A DNA stretch of 64,000 bases from Rhodopseudomonas sp. BAL398 (lineage in GTDB: Bacteria > Pseudomonadota > Alphaproteobacteria > Rhizobiales > Xanthobacteraceae). The notes under the pieces are model-generated. The model saw nothing but the letters and a program-made list of their open reading frames with translations. It made no database searches and was not told the DNA's origin. Within the stretch, counting starts at the first letter, position 1. Each line of letters opens with the position of its first letter. Location: contig NZ_CP133111.1 of assembly GCF_033001325.1 (NCBI RefSeq), positions 3,100,001 through 3,164,000 of the forward strand. Reading direction: 5' to 3'. The position numbers and the translations under genes are program-made. Below are positions 46,176 through 54,160 of this stretch, one piece after another.

Positions 46176-46571
46176 ATGACCACGACCGATCTTGCAGAGA
46201 TCTATCGCGATTACATCGCCTGCCTGAACAGACGCGATTGGGCGACGCTCGGCCGCTTTGTCCAGGATGACGTGCGGCGCAACGGTGCGGCGCTGGGGCT
46301 GGGCGGATACCGACGCATGCTCGAAGACGATGTCGCGCAGATACCCGACCTGCATTTCGAAATTCGCATTCTCGTCGCCGATCCGCCTCATGTGGCGGCC
46401 CGGCTGTGGTTCGAGGTCACGCCCAAGGGCGAGTTTCTCGGCGTCGCGGTGAACGGCCGGAAGGTGGGCTTTGCGGAGAATGCCATCTACGAATTCCGCG
46501 AGGGACGAATCCAGGAAGTCTGGTCGGTGATCGACAAAGCGGCGATCGAAGCCCAGCTTCGCCAGGCCTGA
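46176..46571 (+). CDS. SnoaL-like / ester-cyclase family protein
   Basis: A 131-residue NTF2-fold protein of the SnoaL-like type from the ATG at 46176 (GGAGG 5 bases before). The N-terminal IYRDYIACLNRRDWATLGRFV helix and the later beta-strand segments (HFEIRILVADPPHVAARLWFEVTPKG and KVGFAENAIYEFREGRIQEVWSV) match this group. Members bind small ligands or isomerise polyketides; no specific substrate is suggested. Its 3' end adjoins the truncated PIN gene on the other strand. Confidence 0.82.
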   Translation: MTTTDLAEIYRDYIACLNRRDWATLGRFVQDDVRRNGAALGLGGYRRMLEDDVAQIPDLHFEIRILVADPPHVAARLWFEVTPKGEFLGVAVNGRKVGFAENAIYEFREGRIQEVWSVIDKAAIEAQLRQA

Positions 46572-46579
46572 GACCGTGA

Positions 46580-46727
46580 TGCCCCCGCGACGGATTTCCG
46601 CGACGGGCAGCGCGGCGATAAACAGGTCCGCATCGCGCTGGCGCGCCAGCCAGGTGAGTAGCGACTCCGACGGCTGCGACTTGACGACATTGCTGATGAT
46701 GTTGGTATCGAGCAGATAGCGGGTCAC
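46580..46727 (-). pseudogene. Truncated VapC/FitB-type PIN toxin
   Basis: From a GTG at 46727 the frame reads TRYLLDTNIISNVVKSQPSE...DADLFIAALPVAEIRRGG, the first half of a PIN-domain toxin including the first catalytic Asp (DTN) and Glu (AEIRRG). After about 46584 the expected PIN sequence stops and the frame runs antisense through the SnoaL gene. The second half with the other acidic residues is missing, so the RNase should be inactive. It overlaps the antitoxin gene by 4 bp, as an intact TA operon would. Confidence 0.8.
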
Positions 46728-47023
46728 AGCTTGATCTTGCGCCCCGGTTCGCGCCGACGCGACAGATTGAGATCGGCGCCGACCAGTGGCGATCGCCGCA
46801 ACGCCGCGAGGATGCCGCCGGGCTTCGGCGGTTCGCCGTCGATCGACTGGCTCACGGCGGCGCGCAGCTCGGCGGCCGCAGGCGTATCCTCCGACAGGCG
46901 GCGAGCCAGCGAGCGGATCAGCTCGCGATCGGCGTCGCGACCAAGCACTTCGAAGCGCGCCAGACCGCGCGCACCGAGACGGGAGCGGTAGTTGCGGATC
47001 GCGCGGTTCTGCGAGCTGCCCAT
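46724..47023 (-). CDS. VapB/StbC-type antitoxin-like protein
   Basis: A 99-residue protein in front of the PIN remnant. CGGAGG precedes the ATG. The N-terminus (QNRAIRNYRSRLGARGLARFEVLGRDADRELIRSLARRL) is a ribbon-helix-helix-like or StbC-type DNA-binding antitoxin segment, and the C-terminus is Pro/Arg rich. Without its toxin it is probably an orphan regulator. The 4-bp overlap with the next gene is typical of toxin-antitoxin operons. Confidence 0.78.
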   Translation of the reverse strand: MGSSQNRAIRNYRSRLGARGLARFEVLGRDADRELIRSLARRLSEDTPAAAELRAAVSQSIDGEPPKPGGILAALRRSPLVGADLNLSRRREPGRKIKL

Positions 47024-47169
47024 CGGGACCTCCGGGGTATGTCCAGTAATATGGCCGGGGACCGTGCCGTGGGCAAGCTGCGGGCCGCGCGCAAGTGCCG
47101 GAGCGGCCGGCGCGGCTGCGGCGCTGCGGCGGATTGACAGCGCTGGGGACCACGACTGACACTTCGCCG

Positions 47170-47439
47170 ATGTTTGTCTGGGTTCTTCTCGCGATCATTC
47201 TGATCGGCGGCGCGGCGGCGATCGTCAATGACGCGGCCTATGGCGGCGGGTTGTTCGACTCCGCGACGGTGGTGAGCGTCGCCGCGCTGTCGGCGCTGAC
47301 GCTGTATCTCGGGCGCGGCTGGTGGCACGGCAGCAACCGCGGCCAATGGCTGCAGCATGCGCTGATCTGGGCGGCGATCGCGCTCGCCGTCGCGGTCGCC
47401 TATCGGCTGCTGCCGATGATCACCGCGCTCGACTTGTGA
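47170..47439 (+). CDS. Small membrane protein
   Basis: An 89-residue protein with three hydrophobic segments at about 3-19, 32-48 and 62-80, starting at the ATG at 47170. It has a short Trp/His/Gly loop (RGWWHGSNRGQWLQH) between segments 2 and 3. An open frame extends back to 47095 but the upstream part is GC-rich and weak. It resembles the membrane N-terminus of some TIGR02281-type clan AA proteases, so a truncated relative is possible. No other function can be given. Confidence 0.55.
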   Translation: MFVWVLLAIILIGGAAAIVNDAAYGGGLFDSATVVSVAALSALTLYLGRGWWHGSNRGQWLQHALIWAAIALAVAVAYRLLPMITALDL

Positions 47440-47583
47440 GGCGGCGGACCCGGCCGATCACCCCGGCTCGGACCGACGATCGCCACGGCCGGCAATGACA
47501 GGCGCCGGCCGCTTGCGCCATCGCGCCGCGACCGGGCGTTGCGCGCATTCGCCTCACCGACAGCAGCGGCGCGATCGATTAGA

Positions 47584-47627
47584 GCGTTTTCGCGCGAAGT
47601 GGAAACCGGTTCGCGTGAAGAAAACGC
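47584..47627. repeat. Short hairpin repeat upstream of the PsiE gene
   Basis: GCGTTTT (47584-47590) and AAAACGC (47621-47627) are inverted, with TTCGCGCGAA and GGTTCGCGTGAA inside. This AGAGCGTTTTCGCGCGAAGT element is of the type seen repeatedly in Bradyrhizobium-group intergenic regions. It ends about 60 bp before the start at 47691. Confidence 0.45.
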
Positions 47628-47690
47628 GTCACAACAAGAATCTCGCGCGGCCCACGGCGCTTGCCGAATCAACATCTGGATTGTTGGACG

Positions 47691-48104
47691 ATGCCCGACA
47701 CACCGCTCCGCCTGACCCAGCCTTTGCTGGCCAAGATCATCCATTGGCTGGAAAATCTGTTTCTGATGGTGATCGGCGTGTTCGCCGTGATCGCCATGGC
47801 GCAGGAGGTCTACAACACCGCGATCGGCCTGCGCGTCGCGCTCAAGGACCTGCTGCTGATGTTCATCTATGTCGAGGTGCTGGCGATGGTCGGGGTCTAT
47901 TACGAGAGCAAGAAGATCCCCATCACCCTGCCCTTGTTCATCGCCATCACGGCCATGGCGCGGCTGATGATCCTGCAGGGCAAAGACCAGCCGCCGGCCA
48001 ATCTGCTTTACGAAAGCGGCGCCATCCTGATCCTCGCCCTCGCCTGCGTGGTGATTACCTACCGTCCGGGCCGGAAGGGGCTGGGCGGCAGCGAGCGCGA
48101 CTGA
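47691..48104 (+). CDS. PsiE-family (phosphate-starvation-inducible) membrane protein
   Basis: A 137-residue inner-membrane protein with four hydrophobic segments. The order (N-terminal KIIHWLENLFLMVIGVFAV, then LLLMFIYVEVLAMVGVYYES and a final ILILALACVVITY) fits the PsiE family. Role unknown. It starts at the ATG at 47691, just before the pucBA promoter region. No phosphate-box was found. Confidence 0.78.
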   Translation: MPDTPLRLTQPLLAKIIHWLENLFLMVIGVFAVIAMAQEVYNTAIGLRVALKDLLLMFIYVEVLAMVGVYYESKKIPITLPLFIAITAMARLMILQGKDQPPANLLYESGAILILALACVVITYRPGRKGLGGSERD

Positions 48105-48484
48105 AGGGGTTCCGCGACCGCGAAGACCGCCAGAGACGCCGCGACCCGGTGGATGTTACCGCCCCGCCAGCGCTCTCCCCGCACTGTCCGGCATGAACCG
48201 GACAGGTTTTGCTGTCATGTCAAGTTGACAAAGATCCTTGTCACGATAATTTGACATTGCGTGAGAACGACGCTGATACGGCACTCGGCCAGAGCGATTT
48301 GGACCGATGCCAGGTGGCGTTCTCGGGTCCGGACTTGTTTCGGTGGTCGGCATTTCGGTTGGCCTATGGCGGAACCATAGGCAACGCGATCTGGTCAGCC
48401 CGGCAGACGGCGCTCCGGTTTCGACACGACACTCATCGTGCGAGTTCAGCACGCACTGATCGAAGTCTCTCAGGAGGTATTATT
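48105..48484. promoter_or_regulatory. pucBA upstream region
   Basis: 380 bp between the PsiE gene and pucB, without a gene. It holds the two PpsR-type operators (48213-48230, 48239-48256) near its centre, about 230-270 bp before pucB, so a leader of over 150 nt is likely. An imperfect FNR box (TTGACAAAGATCCT, 48225-48238) overlaps the first operator. Confidence 0.7.
48213..48256. promoter_or_regulatory. ppsR box: Two tandem PpsR/CrtJ operators (TGT-N12-ACA)
   Basis: TGTCATGTCAAGTTGACA at 48213-48230 and TGTCACGATAATTTGACA at 48239-48256 both fit TGTCA-N8-TGACA, the PpsR/CrtJ consensus TGT-N12-ACA, 26 bp apart centre to centre. Two sites at such spacing are typical of cooperative repression of photosynthesis genes by PpsR under oxygen or strong light. 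Confidence 0.85.
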
Positions 48485-48640
48485 ATGGTCGACGATCCGA
48501 ACAAGGTTTGGCCCACCGGGCTGACAATCGCGGAATCGGAAGAGCTCCACAAGCATGTGATCGACGGCACCCGCGTCTTCGGCGCGATCGCGATCGTCGC
48601 TCATTTCCTGGCGTATGTTTATTCGCCCTGGCTGCACTAA
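48485..48640 (+). CDS. pucB: Light-harvesting LH2 beta polypeptide
   Basis: A 51-residue peripheral antenna beta subunit. One transmembrane helix at about 29-48 has His40 as the B850 bacteriochlorophyll ligand in [15 protein letters not shown], and His22 in ELHKHV lies in the B800 pocket region. The N-terminal [12 protein letters not shown] tail is on the cytoplasmic face. AGGAGG is 8 bases before the ATG. It precedes pucA by 12 bp. Confidence 0.95.
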   Translation: MVDDPNKVWPTGLTIAESEELHKHVIDGTRVFGAIAIVAHFLAYVYSPWLH

Positions 48641-48652
48641 GGAGTATCGGAC

Positions 48653-48874
48653 ATGAATCAAGGACGTATCTGGACTGTGGTCCACCCGACTGTCGGTCTC
48701 CCGCTGTTGCTCGGCAGCGTCACCGTGATCGCGATTCTGGTGCACTTCGCGCTGCTCACCAACACCAGCTGGTTCCCGAAATACTGGAACGGCAAGGCCG
48801 CCGTCGCGGCCGTGGCGCCGGCTCCGGCCGCACCCGCCGCTCCGGCCCCGGCCGCCGCTCCCGCTGCCAAGTAA
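48653..48874 (+). CDS. pucA: Light-harvesting LH2 alpha polypeptide
   Basis: A 73-residue alpha subunit of the peripheral antenna. Met1 and the segment [15 protein letters not shown] start the helix; His31 binds B850 bacteriochlorophyll, and Tyr44-Trp45, the residues associated with 850 nm rather than 820 nm absorption, are present. The tail after residue 48 is a 25-residue Ala/Pro repeat ([20 protein letters not shown]), longer than in many LH2 alpha chains. AAGGAG precedes the ATG. No pucC is nearby. Confidence 0.95.
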   Translation: MNQGRIWTVVHPTVGLPLLLGSVTVIAILVHFALLTNTSWFPKYWNGKAAVAAVAPAPAAPAAPAPAAAPAAK

Positions 48875-49332
48875 GTCACCTTCTGGTGAAACGTTGGTCC
48901 GTCGAAGGCTCCGAGCAATCGGGGATTTCGATGGACGCGACGGCGTCATGGGGGCGGGAACGGCATCGCCGTTGCCGCCCCCATCGCCGTTATATGTCCG
49001 GTAACCGGCGCGCCGGGCGGCCGCGACGGGGCCTTTGATATCCGCCGGCATCGGCCCGGGCCGGCTGCGCCAAAGCCCTGGCGAGCCAGCCAAGGCCGGC
49101 CATTCTCCGCGCTTGAGGCTCGGCGCTCGAGGCTCGGCGCTCGGCGCCATGCGGCGGCCAGCCACCGCCGCACCGGCCGGGCTCCCCCCGCAATCCATGG
49201 TTATTTTAAGTCGCCCGCACATTGCGCCGCGGGCTTGCCGCGACGTTTACGCGCGTCACCACAGCTTCACCGCGCCGACCCACTGCAGCCGCATTGCCCG
49301 ACGATGGTGCCGCCGAACCAGAGGAGATTCGC
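48875..49332. other. 458 bp intergenic region after pucBA
   Basis: No gene is supported. It holds a strong hairpin (48950-48982) and GC-rich low-complexity sequence around 49080-49190. The 49333 gene has its ribosome site GAGGAG at the very end. Confidence 0.55.
48950..48982 (+). terminator. Strong hairpin downstream of pucA
   Basis: GGGGGCGG-G-AACGGC and GCCGTT-G-CCGCCCCC form a 15-position stem with a G-G mismatch and a three-base loop, 76 bp after the pucA stop. No U-tract follows. It may protect the 3' end of the puc mRNA or stop transcription. Confidence 0.6.
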
Positions 49333-49551
49333 ATGCCCACAATAACCCAGCCGCCGTTCGATCCCGACTACGTCGCCACGCTGCGTGAAGTTTTGGACAT
49401 CGCGGTCGAACAGATCGCCGTGGAGCATCGCACCCCCGCCACCAAGGCCCGGATGGCACAGACCATCGTCGAGCGGGCCGCCGATGGCATCACCGATGCA
49501 CACGCGCTGGTGTCACACGCGGTCAGCGCCGGCTCACGCGGCGCGCCATAG
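49333..49551 (+). CDS. Small hypothetical protein
   Basis: A 72-residue soluble, helical protein with a strong GAGGAG ribosome site. The middle is Ala/Glu/Arg rich (IAVEQIAVEHRTPATKARMAQTIVERAA). No motif is recognised. It lies alone between pucBA and a repeat block, so it may be a lineage-specific gene. Confidence 0.6.
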   Translation: MPTITQPPFDPDYVATLREVLDIAVEQIAVEHRTPATKARMAQTIVERAADGITDAHALVSHAVSAGSRGAP

Positions 49552-49731
49552 CGCCGATACGGGCCGCGCAACGCGCGGCCGTCAGCCCATGAGGATTGCG
49601 ACAGTCACGTCGCGGCGGTCGCGGCTTTATTCGCCCCGGCCTGTTAGAGCGCTTCATCGATTGATAGAAGCGGATTTGGTCGTTCCCAAGGGGACTGATA
49701 CCAAAGGCGTTTGGTTTCAACTCATCCACGC

Positions 49732-49860
49732 GTCATGGCCGGGCTTGTCCCGCCTGCGGGGCCGAAGCCCCTTCGGCGCGGCGAAGGCCCGGCCATCCAC
49801 GCCTTTGATTCAGAATGGCTTTCAAGACGTGGATGCCCGGCACAAGGCCGGGCATGACGA
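49732..49860. repeat. Palindromic intergenic repeat, family C
   Basis: GTCATGGCCGGGCTTGTCCCG at the left and GGCACAAGGCCGGGCATGACGA at the right are inverted, with GGCCATCCACGCCTT...AAGACGTGGATGCC as an inner pair. The left arm has been interrupted by GCCTGCGGGGCCGAAGCCCCTTC. Confidence 0.6.
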
Positions 49861-49889
49861 ACGAGAGGTCGTGCCCTTTGGTATGAGTT

Positions 49890-49996
49890 CCTCATCCTGA
49901 GGAGCCCGGCAAAGCCGGGCGTCTCGAAGGATGAGGAGCCGGATGTCTGCGGCGCATGGTTCGAGGCGGCGCTTCGCGCCTCCTCGAACCATGAGG
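49890..49996. repeat. Palindromic intergenic repeat, family B (copy 3)
   Basis: CCTCATCCTGAGGAGC...GTCTCGAAGGATGAGG followed by GCATGGTTCGAGGCGG...CCTCCTCGAACCATGAGG, with the same alternating arms as copies 1 and 2. Confidence 0.65.
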
Positions 49997-50068
49997 CCGT
50001 GCCTGTTGTGAGCGCATCGAAGCGCAGTCCCGATTCCATCAAAACCAGAACTGCTCTAGCGCCGAGCC

Positions 50069-51739
50069 CTATTCGCCCCAGGCCTTAAAAGCCTCGTCGA
50101 ACACCCGCTCGCCCGGCGCGCCCTTTTCGATCGCGATGATGGCGCGGCGCTGGTTGGTGTAGACCAGCGGCACGTCGAACCAGGAGCGCTCTTTCAGCAG
50201 CTGCAGATTGCGGACGCGATCGGCCTCGACATTGCTGAGGCCGACCAGGAAGAAGCCGTCGGTGACCTTGACGGCGAGCCCGGCCAGCGGCGTGCCGCGC
50301 GCCTGCTCGTTGGATTTCATCAAGATGCCCGGCACATTGCTGACGCCGCCGGCGTCGAAATCGGGCGGCAGGATGAAGGTCAGCTCCGCGGTGTGGCTGG
50401 CCGGCAGCGAGGTGTCGGTGTTGCGCCGGAACGACATCGTCATCTTGAACTTGCGTTCCGGAATGTCGATGTCGGCGCGCACCGCCAGATCGGCGCCGCC
50501 CTTGGCGCTGGCGCCCTTGATCTGTTCGGTGCGCCAAACCACCGTGCCGACATATTGCTTGCCCTTCGGATCGGACGGATCCTCGTCATACAGCACCACG
50601 CGCTGCGCCACCGGGGCGACTTGCTCGCTCGACGGCTGCCCGACCCGGTCGGTGATTTTCGGCCGGTCCGCCGGGGTGGAATCGGCCGCGCTGGGCTCCG
50701 CGGTCGGCGTCGACGATGACGCCAGCATCGCACGCAGCGATGAATAGACCGGTTTGCCCCACAGGATGCCGGCGCCGACCAGCACCAGCACCAGGCCGAT
50801 CACGATCGCGCTGCGCAACGGGAACGCGCCGCCGACGCGCTTCGGCTTTTTCTCCTTGACCGAATGCGGCCGCGCCGCAGGCTGCGGCGGTTGGTAGCGT
50901 GCGGCATCATCCGGGGATTCGTCATAGGAATACGGCGCGTCCGGATCGCCGCGATTCTCCATGCTGGGCTCGATCCGGTCGAATTCCGGCGACGGCGCCA
51001 CATTGGCGTAGGTCTTGCGCGCCTGACGATTGGCTTGCGCCGCGGCGCTGCCGAGATCGGCAAGATCGGCGGTCACGTCGCGGAAGCCGCGAATCCCGGG
51101 CGACTGATCGGCGCCCGCAGGCGCGTCGGGCCGGCGCGACGACGCCCGGTTGCGCCCGGGCACGATCGGATCCGGCATCCCGACGGATGGCGAGTCCGGC
51201 CGCGGCGAATCCAGGCGCGGCGAATCCGGACGCGAATTGCGCGGCCGCTCGTCGCGCTCGTCAGAGCCGAGCGGACGCTCGTTGCGCGGCGCGGACAATG
51301 ACGGCATCTGCGGCCGCGGCCGGGCCGGCGGTGGCGATAATGGTGATGGTGGCGCGGCCTCCGGTTCGGCCGGCGGCAGCGGCCCGGTCGCCACTTGCGG
51401 CGGCGGATCGCCGGGGCGCGGCGGCGGGCGCAAATTGGCACGCATCGAATCGCCGGCGCGGGGCTCGGCGGCTTCGCCCGGGCGGGTGCGGCTTTTCATC
51501 TCGGCGCGGGCGGCGTCGCGGGCGCGCTGGGCGGCCTCGGATTCGACCTTGCGAACCGCCTCTTCCAGCGACAACCGCTCCCGGGTGATTTCGGATTCGC
51601 TCAAAGGCGGCTGGACGCCGCGCAATTGCTTGATCAGGGCCGAGCGCGCGCGCTCGTAAAGCGCGCGGCGTTGCTCACCCGGCGCACTGGGGTCCAGGCC
51701 GGCAATGGCACGGGCGATCAGGGGATAGTAATCAGCCAT
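50069..51739 (-). CDS. Single-pass membrane-anchored hypothetical protein
   Basis: A 556-residue protein. Residues 1-100 are helical and charged (starting ADYYPLIARAIAGLDPSAPGEQ), 100-300 are a Pro/Arg/Ser-rich disordered linker with RPDSPRLDSPRPDS-like repeats, about 305-325 is a transmembrane segment, and the rest (about 370-556) is a probably periplasmic folded domain with YTNQRRAIIAIEKGAPGE near the end. No known family is recognised. It is downstream of purA on the same strand with a 141 bp gap. Such a layout is seen in envelope-anchored proteins of Bradyrhizobium relatives. Confidence 0.7.
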   Translation of the reverse strand: MADYYPLIARAIAGLDPSAPGEQRRALYERARSALIKQLRGVQPPLSESEITRERLSLEEAVRKVESEAAQRARDAARAEMKSRTRPGEAAEPRAGDSMRANLRPPPRPGDPPPQVATGPLPPAEPEAAPPSPLSPPPARPRPQMPSLSAPRNERPLGSDERDERPRNSRPDSPRLDSPRPDSPSVGMPDPIVPGRNRASSRRPDAPAGADQSPGIRGFRDVTADLADLGSAAAQANRQARKTYANVAPSPEFDRIEPSMENRGDPDAPYSYDESPDDAARYQPPQPAARPHSVKEKKPKRVGGAFPLRSAIVIGLVLVLVGAGILWGKPVYSSLRAMLASSSTPTAEPSAADSTPADRPKITDRVGQPSSEQVAPVAQRVVLYDEDPSDPKGKQYVGTVVWRTEQIKGASAKGGADLAVRADIDIPERKFKMTMSFRRNTDTSLPASHTAELTFILPPDFDAGGVSNVPGILMKSNEQARGTPLAGLAVKVTDGFFLVGLSNVEADRVRNLQLLKERSWFDVPLVYTNQRRAIIAIEKGAPGERVFDEAFKAWGE

Positions 51740-51880
51740 CTCGACTCAAGTATGAACGCCTCACGCCATTTCGGCAAAACCAGAATCCGCGCGCAGGATA
51801 CGCGCAAATCATTACCGAGAGCATCCCGCTTTGCCAAACCGCTGCCGGTTTGGCCGAAAATGCGCTGCGGCGCTATCCTT

Positions 51881-53173
51881 TTAAGCCTCGAACGGGTTCT
51901 GTACCAGAATAGTATCCTCGCGTTCCGGGCTGGTCGACAACAGCGCGATCGGACAACCCACCAATTCCTCGACCCGGCGGACATATTTAATCGCCTGGGC
52001 CGGCAGATCGGCCCAGGAGCGGGCATTGGCGGTGGGCTCTTTCCAGCCCTCGATGGTCTCGTAGATCGGCTGGATCCGGGCCTGGGCGCCCTCGCCGGCC
52101 GGCAGATGGTCGATCTCCTTGCCGTCCAGCGTGTAGCCGACGCAGACCTGGATCGAATCGAAGCCGTCGAGAATGTCGAGCTTGGTCAGCGCCAGGCCGT
52201 GGATGCCGCAGGTCCGCACGGTCTGGCGCACCAGCACGGCGTCGAACCAGCCGCAGCGCCGCGGCCGCCCGGTATTGGTGCCGAATTCGCGGCCGCGCTC
52301 GCCGATCCGGCGGCCGACCTCATTGTCCTGCTCGGTGGGGAACGGACCGGCGCCAACCCGGGTGGTGTAGGCCTTGCAGATGCCCAGCACATAGCCGACC
52401 GAGCCCGGCCCCATGCCGGAGCCGGTCGCGGCCTGCGCCGCCACGGTGTTGGACGAGGTGACATAGGGGTAGGTGCCGTGATCGACGTCGAGCAGCGCGC
52501 CCTGCGCGCCCTCGAACAGGATCCGCTTGCCCTCGCGGCGCTTGATGTCCAACAGCCGCCAGACCGTCTCCGCATAGGGCAACAGCTGCGGCGCCAGCGC
52601 CATCAGATCCTTTTGGATCGTCGCGGCGTCGAATTCCGGCAGGTTGAAGCCGCGGCGCAGCGCGTTGTGATGCACCAGCAACCGGTCGATCTTGTGCGGC
52701 AGCGTAGCGGGATCGGCCAGATCCATCAGCCGGATGGCGCGGCGGCCGACCTTGTCCTCATAGGCCGGGCCGATGCCACGCTGGGTGGTGCCGATCTTGT
52801 GCGCCGGATTGCCGGATTCGCGCAGCGCGTCGAGATCGCGATGCAGCGGCAGGATCAGCGTGACGTTTTCGGCGACGCGCAGATTGTCCGGGCTGATGGC
52901 GACGCCCTGGCCCTGCAGCTTCTTGACCTCGTCGAGAAAGGCCTGCGGGTCGAACACCACGCCATTGCCGATCACCGCCAGCTTCGAGGGCCGCAGCACG
53001 CCGGAGGGCAGCAGCGCCAGCTTGTAGGTCTCGCCGTTGATCACCAGCGTATGGCCGGCATTGTGGCCGCCCTGGAACCGGACAACGATGTCGGCCTGCT
53101 CCGACAACCAATCGACAATCTTGCCCTTACCCTCGTCGCCCCATTGGGCGCCGACCACGACGACATTGGCCAT
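51881..53173 (-). CDS. purA: Adenylosuccinate synthetase
   Basis: A 430-residue enzyme of AMP synthesis, joining aspartate to IMP with GTP. The P-loop motif [31 protein letters not shown] and the catalytic Lys/Thr regions are intact and of full length. It stands alone, in a normal housekeeping setting. Confidence 0.97.
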   Translation of the reverse strand: MANVVVVGAQWGDEGKGKIVDWLSEQADIVVRFQGGHNAGHTLVINGETYKLALLPSGVLRPSKLAVIGNGVVFDPQAFLDEVKKLQGQGVAISPDNLRVAENVTLILPLHRDLDALRESGNPAHKIGTTQRGIGPAYEDKVGRRAIRLMDLADPATLPHKIDRLLVHHNALRRGFNLPEFDAATIQKDLMALAPQLLPYAETVWRLLDIKRREGKRILFEGAQGALLDVDHGTYPYVTSSNTVAAQAATGSGMGPGSVGYVLGICKAYTTRVGAGPFPTEQDNEVGRRIGERGREFGTNTGRPRRCGWFDAVLVRQTVRTCGIHGLALTKLDILDGFDSIQVCVGYTLDGKEIDHLPAGEGAQARIQPIYETIEGWKEPTANARSWADLPAQAIKYVRRVEELVGCPIALLSTSPEREDTILVQNPFEA

Positions 53174-53591
53174 TTCGAGAGAATCCCTTGCAGCTTAACC
53201 GATGGAAGCATGGCCGTGGCGAAGACCGGCAGTCTTCGACCATGCGAGAGCGCCAAGCCAAACGCGGCCGCGGCCGCTCGCATGCGAGGCATCACACCGG
53301 ATAAAGGATGCCGGCCCGCGACGCAAGCGAAACGGCCCGCCATCCGGCTCTCCGGACGCTCGCCAAACTATTGATATCCCCAGAAAATCTAGTCGTTGCG
53401 GAATTCCGTCGACGGCCCTGGTGCGGCCGCTGCCGAAACCGAATCTGAATCCCGATCCGAATCCGGCGCCCGCCGGGGGACCGCAAACAAAACCCCGAAA
53501 GACCGGAACGGGGCGTCGATCTCGGGCTTGTGATGCTGCGTCCAGTCGCGGGTCCACCGCGTCGGAGCTGCAGCAAAACCGGGAGAGAAAC

Positions 53592-53900
53592 ATGACAAGC
53601 AGAACCATCGCGCTGTTGACGGTCGGATTGCTCGCGCTCGGTGCCGGCGCCGCCGAGGCCGGCCCCTGCGCCACGGCGCAAGGCAAGATGAAGGACGCCG
53701 GCGCCGGGCCGACGCCCGGCAACACCGGGCAGGCCCCCTCCACCACCGGCGTCGCCAGTTCGGGCCAACACCCGCCGACCGCGGCGATGAATAACGCCGC
53801 CGGCGCGACGTCCTCGAACGATACCCACCGGCAGGGCCAAGGCCAGCCGACCGCGGCCCAGCAGGGCGCCGGCATGTCGAAGACCGGGGACGATTGCTGA
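53592..53900 (+). CDS. Small exported low-complexity protein
   Basis: A 102-residue protein with a clear signal peptide (MTSRTIALLTVGLLALGAGAAEA) and a mature part rich in Gly, Ala, Thr, Gln and Ser, with two cysteines only. The ATG at 53592 has a GAGAGA ribosome site. A longer upstream frame is GC noise. No family recognised; a periplasmic or exported structural role is only a guess. Confidence 0.65.
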   Translation: MTSRTIALLTVGLLALGAGAAEAGPCATAQGKMKDAGAGPTPGNTGQAPSTTGVASSGQHPPTAAMNNAAGATSSNDTHRQGQGQPTAAQQGAGMSKTGDDC

Positions 53901-54160
53901 CGCATCGGCCCGCCCGCGCCGCGCTTCGGTGCCGGATGTCTGACGGCGCCGTCGGCCGAACGGCGACGGCGGCGCGGGTTGGCGCTCAACTGCCTGACCT
54001 CCAAGGCTGATCGGCTCAGCGCCGATCGCCCAAGCCATTCCGACGCCGGCGCTTGCACCGCGCAGGACGATTGACCTTGCCGGCGAATGTTGCCTCTCTG
54101 CGCCGACCCTGTCGTCGGCGTGCCACGGCCGCGACGACCGCGCGATCTATTGGAGGTCTC

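Larger units (their letters stand above)
49552..50068. other. Repeat-rich intergenic stretch
   Basis: 517 bp with no supported gene. Contains a family C element (49732-49860) and a family B element (49890-49996) in tandem, and AGAGCG-type short pieces near 49645. Confidence 0.6.

Noticed and set aside
47095-47169. Longer start for the small membrane protein at 47170
   Set aside because: The added N-terminus is Arg/Pro/Gly-rich, unlike a signal or membrane segment, and the ATG at 47170 begins the first hydrophobic helix.
38466-49996. CRISPR array
   Set aside because: The repeats are single, long, palindromic and unevenly placed, with no regular spacer series and no cas genes nearby.
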